A DNA stretch of 64,000 nt, from positions 46,642,166-46,706,165 of the forward strand of contig OX439044.1 of NCBI GenBank assembly GCA_949317995.1, written 5' to 3'. Shown here one piece after another: positions 55,770-64,000 of the stretch. The notes beneath the pieces are model-generated. The model was not told the DNA's origin. It saw nothing but the letters and a program-made list of their open reading frames with translations, and did no database searches. Each line of letters opens with the position of its first letter. Position 1 is the stretch's first letter. This DNA is from Acholoe squamosa. Taxonomy: Eukaryota; Annelida; Polychaeta; Phyllodocida; Polynoidae. The position numbers and the translations under genes are program-made.

Positions 55770-55925
55770 AGGAGCTTGCTTGGGGCTCAGATACACCAGC
55801 CATTACTCCCAAGGGAACAGCAACACAATCCTCAGGAAAATGGTGACCTGAATGTGATCAGAAGACTGGGACTGACACCAAAGACCAGGGATCTGATCGC
55901 CTTTTCCACCAGTTCTTAGTAGAGG
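55770..55925. repeat. Dispersed repeat family R1, copy 2
   Basis: Second copy of the R1 repeat (see 41670-41800). Most similar to 62945-63105 through CCTGAATGTGATCAG, GGCTGA-or-GACTGACACCAA, GGGAT(C/T)-GAT and CCTTTTCCAC. Confidence 0.5.
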
Positions 55926-56113
55926 TCAGTCTTTTTTGCCACCCCTCTCACTGCAACATCGCCTTTTCTTCTCGTTTTCCACAACGTTTTGTGCGAGAAA
56001 GGGCAGTCCTCCTCTGAGGAAGGTCTCCATGTCGCCAAGGCACCCAATGCAAAACAATGGAACGTTAAGCTTTCGGAAAGATTTAGTTTTCATTGAAACT
56101 GCATTAAACTATT

Positions 56114-56115
<2 letters not shown>

Positions 56116-56192
<77 letters not shown>
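56116..56192. repeat. (GA)n microsatellite
   Basis: About 76 bases of uninterrupted GA. The frames through it on both strands (Arg-Glu or Ser-Leu repeats) are artefacts. Confidence 0.97.
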
Positions 56193-56195
<3 letters not shown>

Positions 56196-57766
56196 GATGC
56201 TGATACAGAGAAAGCTCCCTGTCAAAATAACTTTTGTCGGTGAGAATTCATCGTGATTGCTGTCCCCCAATTGAGATGGGAAATTATTCCTGTTACACTG
56301 TTGAATAAGCTCTAATGAGAAATTGTGACCTTGCAATACCTTTTAACCACAGGTCTTGTTATATTGAATTTTTAGTCATGGTGTAGGGGTAAAAAGAAAA
56401 GCTTACTGAGAAAGGTTCTCCTACTGCCATGTTCAAATACAAAATGTGAAGAGATTTATGAAAATATTATAGCGAGATGTGTGCATGAAGCAGCCTGTCC
56501 CCTTTGTGTACTTATCATCTTACTCTGGCCATTGCTGGGATAGAAAACTGTGCACACATAGACTTAAGCCTTTAATAATCCTCTTAATAAAATTCCCTAC
56601 ACTATGGGATTATATAGATGGAAGGTTCCTGGAGAGCCAAGAGATGCACTTAAATATCTTGTCTATTCTATTGTAGGTAGGTGACACAATTGAAATGTGC
56701 CAATAGATAATACGAGGGTAAGGTTTGGCTCAATCATGTTGCTAACTCTGAAGTGGAAGCCTTGTCGCTTGTTTCTTGTCACTTTCCCTATGCAGTCTTA
56801 GTTTCTAAGGATTGAGACTGTCTCACCATGACACGATTTCAGAATGGCATGTCCTTTAATCACAAAGTGAGGAGTGTGGTTACATTGTGGGGACAACCCC
56901 TGGTCATAAAGCTGTCAAGTATACTGGCAGAACATGACCAGCAGCTGTTGTATATCAGAATATTCTATGCCTGGAAAGCAGAAGTTTTTGAATCCTTCAA
57001 TTAGTTGCTGATATCAATGAATGAGTGTATCAAGCGTGAGTTGTGCTCCATTTGGGTGTTTAATCAAGTCTGTAGCCCCATTAGAAGTAGTATCATGAAA
57101 AGATCTTAATGTACAGAGTTTGATAACAATATCCTGAACATATTCTGTATTATTACTTCTAGTAGGACTACAATTATAATCAAAATGTCTATATGGAGCT
57201 CGGTTCATGCTTAATTTACCTGTTTGGGGATAATAACAGCCTGATGAAGACTTTTGTCACTTTTTGTTGTCAGGCAGATATTCTAAGTCTGGTGTTATTT
57301 ACATATTGTGGATCAGGTTGCACTATGCAGTGTCTAGAGGAGAGACTGTGACCACAGTTTAAAATTTATTGTTTTTTTTTTGTCTGCCTGCACGACCAAG
57401 GACAATCCTAGCAGAATTTCGTGTTCCTTAAAACTCTGGACTGTATGATTAATTCACATTGCAATGACAACGGAATCTGTCCTAACTTTTTTCAAAGAGG
57501 CCAAGCGCATAACCTAGTATTATCCGTTACTTAGATCCAACCTACATCTCCTAGCTCTCACACCTCTCTACCTTTTAGCCCTCCATTCCTTCCCCAAACT
57601 GCCTAGCAGATACAGCCTTCCGACCCAAGGACCTGCCCAGTCAGCACACATTCTTAACCTATTCTATCTGACCAAATAGTTCTTGTTTAACACTACCACC
57701 CTTGGCATTATCCTGTTATCCAATCGAATTTCATAGCTGCAGAGAAGGGAGCTAGTCCTCAAGAAA
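56193..57766. other. Gene-free stretch
   Basis: Nothing supported on either strand. Confidence 0.45.
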
Positions 57767-57769
57767 TAA

Positions 57770-58069
57770 GGGAGTGATCATTTTTTAACAACATGCGGGG
57801 CTGGTGGGTTTGTGCGCAGATGCGTGAAAAATTTCAGCCCCCCCTCTTGATGGGTCAAATTTTTTTCGACCCCCCTCCCTCGGGAGGCAGAAATCGCGTG
57901 TGACAGCCCCCTTTTAACATATAGTAACGGGTGGGCTTTTCACTTAAAACAGGTGAAATTATTTTGACTCCCCTAGTCAAGGGGGCGAAAAAATTCTGAC
58001 CCCCCTGGACAAGGGGGCGAAAAAATTGACCCCCCCTCACCACCCCGTTGTTAAAAAATGATCACTCCC
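57770..58069. mobile_element. Harbinger-type MITE copy C (300 bp)
   Basis: Perfect TIR of 23 bases, GGGAGTGATCATTTTTTAAC... and its complement, with TAA on both sides (57767-57769 and 58070-58072). Same internal layout as copies A and B (GACCCCCC, AAAATT, AAGGGGGCGAAAAAATT). The cleanest copy of the family. Confidence 0.9.
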
Positions 58070-58242
58070 TAAAGTAGAAGAACTAGGGAGAAACCTAAAG
58101 CATGATTTAAACTAGACTTTTTGATTTCGACTAGACCTTTAGCTCTACTGTTAGTGTATAATCGGAAGAAAATAATGCTATGGATAATTCTTTAGCAAAC
58201 GTATGAAACATTATCTGGCAGTGGTGCAGTATAGATTAGTAT

Positions 58243-58500
58243 ACACTGTAAACACAGTGTTTAGGGATTAAACACCAGTGTTTAGAAGTTAAATACTTGG
58301 TTAAACACTTATTTGTCCCACTTTTCTCAACACTTCTTAAGTGTTAAACGCGTTTAATTTTAAACACGTTTAACTAGGAAGTTTTTAACCAAGTGTTTAA
58401 ATGCTAAACACTTAAACACTTCAGTGTTTAGGTGTTTGAGAATAAGTGTTTAAAAGCTAAACACCTAAACACTTCAAGTGTTTAGATGTTTAAATATTGA
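58243..58500. repeat. Array of GTGTTTA / TAAACAC words
   Basis: More than a dozen copies of GTGTTTA or its complement TAAACAC, in both orientations and often back to back (TGTAAACACAGTGTTTA, TTAAACGCGTTTAA, GCTAAACACTTAAACACTTC). Many local hairpins are possible. It may be a scrambled minisatellite or foldback remnant. Confidence 0.8.
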
Positions 58501-58669
58501 TGTTGAGAAAATTTGGTGTGTATCTTTAAACACCTTTTTTGCACATCTGTGTTCTTATCACCTATATATTTTGTTACTATATCTACAGGAGCATTAGAGA
58601 TGATGGTGTTGCCAATCTGTATGCCCGCTACTCGGCAAATCCATAAAACACCCAGTTTCATGCCATCAA

Positions 58670-59055
58670 TACACACATCAAAAGACTATGATGATGAAAA
58701 CCACAAGTACTATAAAGAATTAGCATGCACTGCCTGCCAATCTAGTCCCTCTGCCGTCATTTCAGCCTAACCCTTTTTTTCGTCAGACCTCTATTTCACA
58801 TTATTTATGCTTTATCCCCTTTCCCTGAGAATAGGGTAAGTTTCCTAATAAAAACTGTAGCATCTCTGTCAGTGGCAGCCCAGATATACAGAACAAGGTA
58901 TGTGCGGAATCCACTTACCACTGGAGGGCTGTGCTATGTAGGTCTCCTTGGAGGGCTAGCCTCTAAACCATCGAGTGATCTATCTTCCCTAAGAGATACA
59001 AGGGCACCTATCTCTCTGCCTTTGTCTGGAGGAAACATACTCACTGGGGATTCAA
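58670..59055. repeat. Dispersed repeat family R3, copy 2
   Basis: Second copy of the repeat at 21360-21780, same orientation. The frames at 58513-58770 and 58872-59060 lie inside it and show no domain. Confidence 0.55.
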
Positions 59056-59696
59056 CCTAACCCATAAGCGAGAACTTGAAGTATGTAGAATAGAAAAAAA
59101 TGTCGATGTGCAAAAGAATGTAAAGTTAGAGCAGGCCTAGAAGAGCACGTTTTGGTATATATACCTATATGGGGTGATTCAGTGATGTTCACCAGCCTGA
59201 GGACCATTGAATTCACAAAGTCAATGTTACTTAATGACACTTTATTTTATTAAAAGCCCTATGTCTTGGCTTATTAGAAAGGTTGATTCAAGTCACTCCT
59301 AACGGGTCAGTTTTTATAGCCCGTGGCGTAAAATCATAGTTTTCAACCTCACATATGCAATGTTTTTAATCAGACAGGTTTTAAACCTATGAAATATCAT
59401 CCTTTCTACATCATATTTCATGTCCATAATGTTACAATATATGTCAAATCCCTGTGCCTAGATTTTTTTTTTTATTACACCTCATCACCAAATTTGGAGA
59501 TTTGGAAACTTTTGAAAATGTAGCTTAGCATTCCCAACTTAACCCTCATACATTCAAAAATGACTAGATCTGTATGAAAATCAATCTCTATTACCTACAA
59601 TGTCCCTACTTTCAATAAATGTTACCCTTTTGCAACAATATTTGATACAGCTAGCATGGTCCAGATCTGTGCGGACACTTCTGAACACTGAGAAAA

Positions 59697-61080
59697 CGTT
59701 GCATATGTGATGTTTTTGATAGAATTTTCCACTTCAGCAATACTTTTAAACTTCACAGATCATCTGCATCACTCTATCTTATTCAGAATGACTTAAGTTA
59801 CTATATCAAAGCCATATCTAGACAGTTTAAGTATATTATGGGTCATTTTGACTGTTTTGAAAGGAAATTCTTGCACTTTTACAACACTTCTGACTCCGAG
59901 AGCATGTCAGGTACTATTCATATACAGACTAGGGCACCTCAAATACTCTTTTTTTTTCACTAGGCACATAACTCTATTACTGATAGCAAAACAGACAATC
60001 AACATAGAACATAACTCAGGTCCACTGTGATCATACTACTATGACATGTCTAAAACACCCGAAATCGTTGCGTATGTGAGGTTTTCGATAGAATTTTCCA
60101 AGTCCATCTGAGCAATAATATAAAAGATGACAGATTATCTGCATCACTATACCTGGTACAGAATGAGTTAAATTACTATTTCAAAGCCATATCTAGTTGT
60201 ATTATGGGTCATTTTGACTGTTTTGAAAATAAAATCTCACAATTTTACAACACTTCTGACACTGAACGCATGTCATGTCCCACCTAAATACAGACTAGGG
60301 TACCTCAAATACCTTTTTTTCACAAGGCACATAACTCTATTACTTATTGCAAAACAGATAATCAACATAGAACATCACTCAGGTCCATCATGTTCATTCT
60401 ACTATGACACATCCTAAAACGTTGCATATGTGAGGTTTTTGATAGAATTTTCTAAGTCCACCCGAGCAAGAGTAATATTAAAGATCACAGATCATCTGCA
60501 TCACTACATCTTGTACAGAACAAGTTTAATAACTATTTCAAAGCCTTATCTAGACAGTTAAAGTGTATTATGGGTCATTTCCATTGCTTTGAAAAATACC
60601 TCACACTTTTACAACATTTCTGACACTGGGCGCATGTCATGTGCTACTTATATACAGACTAGGGCACCTCAAATACTCTTTTTTTACAAGGCACATAACT
60701 CTATTACTGATTGCAAAACAGATAATCAACATAGAACATCACTCAGGACCATCAGTTTCATTCTACTATGACACACCCGAAAACGTTTGTGTATGTGAGG
60801 TTTGCCGCACTGAGACCGAAAGACCCCCAGTGTGGCCGTACTACTTGGACTTTGGCCTTGATTTTTGTTTTAACCATTCAGTTCCTATACATGCTAAACA
60901 AGAATAGGCTAGAAAAAAAGAATTTTTCATTTTTATGGCCTTTTATATACAAACCAGCAGTTTTATTTATTTGCCATCATAACCCCCCTAGGGACCCTGC
61001 TAAACACAATTAATAAGAACAGTGAGGATACATTATTATTATGGAAGTTAGGGGTATAGAAAAATCGTTGCGTATGTGAG
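59697..61080 (+). repeat. ~360-bp tandem (satellite-like) repeat, three full units plus a partial
   Basis: Unit starts, marked by CGTTGC(A/G)TATGTGAGG, lie at 59697, 60066, 60420, 60784 and 61066 (spacings 369, 354, 364 and 282). Shared blocks per unit: TTTTGATAGAATTTTC, AGATCATCTGCATCACT, TATTATGGGTCATTT, CTTTTACAACA-TTCTGACA, ATACAGACTAGGGCACCTC, CACATAACTCTATTACTGAT and ATCAACATAGAACAT. The last interval is a different, shorter sequence with only the start motif kept. Similar short frames in each unit (59848-60030, 60214-60417, 60589-60771) follow from the repetition; they are not conserved proteins I recognise. The stretch 59056-59696 to the left holds no gene. Confidence 0.9.
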
Positions 61081-62194
61081 GTTTCTCATAGTTCAATATT
61101 ATAAGACATGTGGGACAGAAGGTTGAGGTAGTGATATGACCAAAGCATTTTTAACGGATAGCTATAACCCCCTACCAATGTTAAAACAGGTTTATGACAC
61201 CGTACTACGAAGCTGTCTATCTTGATAAAATATTGGTGGGAATGATAGAAAATTGGTCAAAAGAGGGCATTTTTGGTGTGTTCAACTTCGAGCCTCCGTA
61301 ACTCATCTAATTATAGGTCAATATACATAAACCTGCACTCTGCTTGAAGCTCAAGATGTTTTCTACCAAATGTGACTATTAAAAGGGAGATTGGTGATCT
61401 ACATTTCATACTGTAGCTCCCCAAAGAAAAGAAAACCCCAAAATGGGCCCAAACATCGCTCAGATGGTCTGCCCATATATGAACCTATATCAACTTCTGT
61501 AATTTCCCAGTATCTCTCTCTGTAAAGTAATATGTTTGATAAAATTACTCCTGAAATACGACTTCTTTCTACTGATACTTTATAAATCAACTACCTAAAC
61601 TTTGCAATTCATGAATTACTCTTCTCCAGTTTCCTCTTCACTCATAACCAGAGTTATCTCTATCTGTGCACTCTCCGCTATATTGACCTTTTAGGAACCA
61701 AAGGTCATGAGTGCAACTTGAAATCTTCGGCTCATTTCTCCACTTCCTCAGAGGGGACAGACTAAGATTAAATATCACTTCAGCCATCCAATTTTGAATT
61801 TTTTCCGGTGGCACATAGTCTGGCTTTGATGCGCAATGCAGACTTCACTTGAAATATGCAGCTGGTAAATCCCAATGGATTTTCACAATCATGTTTCAAT
61901 TATATATACCTCCAACATAGCCTATTACATACCTCTGTTATAAGACTCATTATATCAACATTGTTACATCAGCATTGTACACAAAGATTTTGGCTACATC
62001 CTGCATGTCCTGGTATACTCTACGGGTTTTCTGGGAAACTATTTATTCATTATCTCAACCTAATGTAAACAATGCCATCATTGAAATGCTGTGATGTTTA
62101 TCTCGCCTGGTGTAACATACAGGAGTATGAAGGCTAAGCATGTCTACAAAGAGATAAATTCAATAGCCAACCTAACCCTTCACATCTAAAGTGC
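61081..62194. other. Gene-free stretch
   Basis: Nothing supported. Confidence 0.45.
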
Positions 62195-62385
62195 CATGTG
62201 TATTCACACCATTTCTATTCCAACATCAGTAGGACACCTTCCTCCAATACTGCTCAAACCGATCGACAACTGAGGGGGAGTCTTCTCCATCTATGTGTAC
62301 TTGTGCCATGGGACTCGTCTCAAATAGACACTCACTTTATCACAGTTAGTGTTCTGAATCTTTCAAGCCCATATCCCCTCCGTCC
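62195..62385. repeat. Dispersed repeat family R4, copy 2
   Basis: Second copy of the repeat at 29215-29400. A 19-base tandem duplication, (C)TCACACAGGAAGAAGCT-type, follows at about 62391-62425. Confidence 0.5.
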
Positions 62386-62493
62386 ACCTTTACTCACACA
62401 GGAAGAAGCTCACACAGGAAGAAGCTGTGTCCTCACAGGAGTCAGGCCACAATAACTGCACCTCAGGTGCAACCAGGTCTGTTTAGTTATTCA

Positions 62494-62590
62494 TACCCAC
62501 TTGGCAAAATTTTCAACCAAATAACCAATAGGGAAACCAATAAAAACGTTTTTTTAACGTTAAAAAACACGTTTTTATGCCAAGTGGGTA
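62494..62590. mobile_element. ~97-bp hairpin MITE
   Basis: TIR TACCCACTTGGCA (62494-62506) and TGCCAAGTGGGTA (62578-62590) are perfect 13-bp arms. Inside lies a second palindromic zone, AAAACGTTTTTTTAACG facing AAAAAACACGTTTTT. No coding, and no certain target duplication. Confidence 0.7.
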
Positions 62591-62944
62591 CCCTCTACCT
62601 ACACCATGGGGAGATTGTATGTGGGGAATATTGTACATTTCTACAGTGCTGAGTCACTTCTTGTGTAAATAGCAGCACTCTATGACATTTTGGATCGATT
62701 TTCTTAAGATGTACAGAATCTATTATTCAAGAATACACATTGTACTTTTATCTATTATTCCAGAATACACATTGTGCTTTTATTTATTTTTTTAATCAGT
62801 AGTACCCCAGAATACTTGAAATTTTTGTACTGACGACTTTGTGTTAGTTCATTTTAGGCAAAGATCTTTTACCGCTAGGAGGCCCCTATAGGAGAGACTT
62901 TGGTTATGGGGTGTAGTAGACGGTTGGTAGGAAAAGAGCTGATG

Positions 62945-63105
62945 GTGGAAGAAGGGCCTACCAGGGGCTTAAGCTACACTGGCCTTTACCCCTCAGGGGA
63001 AGAAGCACAATCTCTGAGAAATTGGTATCCTGAATGTGATCAGGAGGTGCAGGCTGATGCCAATAACTGGGGATTCGATTCCCCTTTCCACAATTTCTGA
63101 GCAGA
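62945..63105. repeat. Dispersed repeat family R1, copy 3
   Basis: Third R1 copy (see 41670-41800 and 55770-55925). Confidence 0.5.
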
Positions 63106-64000
63106 AATAAGTCATTTCTCCTTCTTCATCCTAGCATCCCTTTACTTCTATGAAGGAGGTTGTCTAATGCCTAAGGAGACTTGCCTGGCGGTCGGCTGTC
63201 CATTATAATAGAGTCAGTGGATAAGGGTGCCCTGTTGAAATGCCATCTTCTGGTTGGATCGACGACCCAATTCATTCACTGTTCTCACAATCTGATTGTC
63301 ATCTGCTTAACGGGGATGGTTCCTGCGCTTTCCATCATGACTGCCAAACCACTAAAATTTGGCCATGCTGATGGGGGAATTTATAGTCTTACAACTGCAT
63401 GGGTATTCCGTGTATAAGTTAATGTTGTTTGCTCCGACGATACTGGTAATATTATTAAGTAATGTCTACATACCAGTAGTCGATATAATAGTAATGTAAT
63501 ATAATATTCACTTAGATGTGGAAACGAAAGGAGACAGTGGGTTTGGTGGGAATTGATGTTGTCTATATCAAGACCATACATGCCTTTATTAAGAAAGACT
63601 GGATAACATCATTAGACAGATCAATATAATGTACAAGATTATAATAACATTAGATAACAATATAATAATAAATAGTAAGTTTAAAATTCTGGAGGTGTGT
63701 CCACTCGGAGCTGTAGTGACCAATTAACCTTTAGCTTGAACTCTAGCACCTTATATACTGGAGGAGTGTTTAATGATATGTCATAGGTAGTAATACATGC
63801 ACTGGAGGAAAATAGTTCAAGTCACTTCACATATTAATTATATATATACATGGCTGTATATAGTACAATACTGCCATTTTGCCCCCTCCATATCTTTGCT
63901 AGAACCCGCCCATGACACCCTTATGGAATAGGAGGAAAGTTCAGATTGCATTTGAGCCGCTTAGGTCTGCCGGACCATCCACATGACATACCACAGAAAG
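63106..64000. other. Gene-free right end of the window
   Basis: No supported feature; AT-rich with ATAATAAT-like runs near 63640-63690. Confidence 0.45.

Noticed and set aside
56109..56336. Frame encoding Ser-Leu or Arg-Glu repeats
   Set aside because: Product of the GA microsatellite.
58243..58500. CRISPR-like array
   Set aside because: The words are short, in both orientations and irregularly spaced; the genome is eukaryotic.
59848..60907. Set of similar 60-88 codon frames
   Set aside because: Similarity comes from the tandem repeat; frames are not kept in register and show no domain.

Overview
The window looks like intergenic or intronic DNA from an animal, most likely a marine invertebrate. 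This rests on the very low density of long open frames, the AT-rich repeat-laden sequence, and the mix of transposon types (Penelope, DIRS, Ngaro-like, EN-RT LINEs, Harbinger/piggyBac/pogo-type MITEs, tRNA-derived repeats). I see no prokaryotic gene and no host protein-coding gene that I can name. Almost all recognisable coding sequence belongs to retroelements.

Layout. 0-10 kb: simple-sequence and short inverted or tandem repeats, with one promoter-like patch near 5.8-6.1 kb. 10.4-11.0 kb: a large imperfect palindrome and two tRNA-like sequences. 11.6-12.6 kb: a LINE reverse-transcriptase fragment bracketed by a ~104-bp direct duplication. 12.65-19.14 kb (+): a dead tyrosine-recombinase retroelement (Gag, RT, RNase H, recombinase; DIRS/Ngaro type). 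It is interrupted by a 311-bp piggyBac-type MITE and by a 1.8-kb insertion with ~450-bp LTR-like direct repeats. 22.88-27.58 kb (-): a nearly complete Penelope-like element with pLTRs, hammerhead-like motifs, an RT/GIY-YIG ORF and, unusually, a second overlapping ORF with two C2H2 zinc fingers. 29.56-31.03 kb: a 1.46-kb TIR element. 32.60-33.30 kb: a 704-bp foldback element. 37.4-38.6 kb: four tRNA-like sequences. 39.65-39.81 kb: a pogo/Tigger-type MITE. 43.81-49.61 kb (-): a nearly complete DIRS element whose terminal repeats and internal complementary region are all visible. 50.27-51.07 kb and 57.77-58.07 kb: three Harbinger-type MITEs. 51.6-54.1 kb (-): a degenerate EN-RT LINE. 59.70-61.08 kb: a ~360-bp tandem repeat.

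The retroelement genes do not act as a pathway with one another; each set serves its own element. The Penelope and DIRS copies are the least decayed. The Ngaro-like copy is the oldest host for other insertions, so the window gives a readable insertion order. The best candidate for something not commonly described is the Penelope-like element with an intact downstream zinc-finger ORF.
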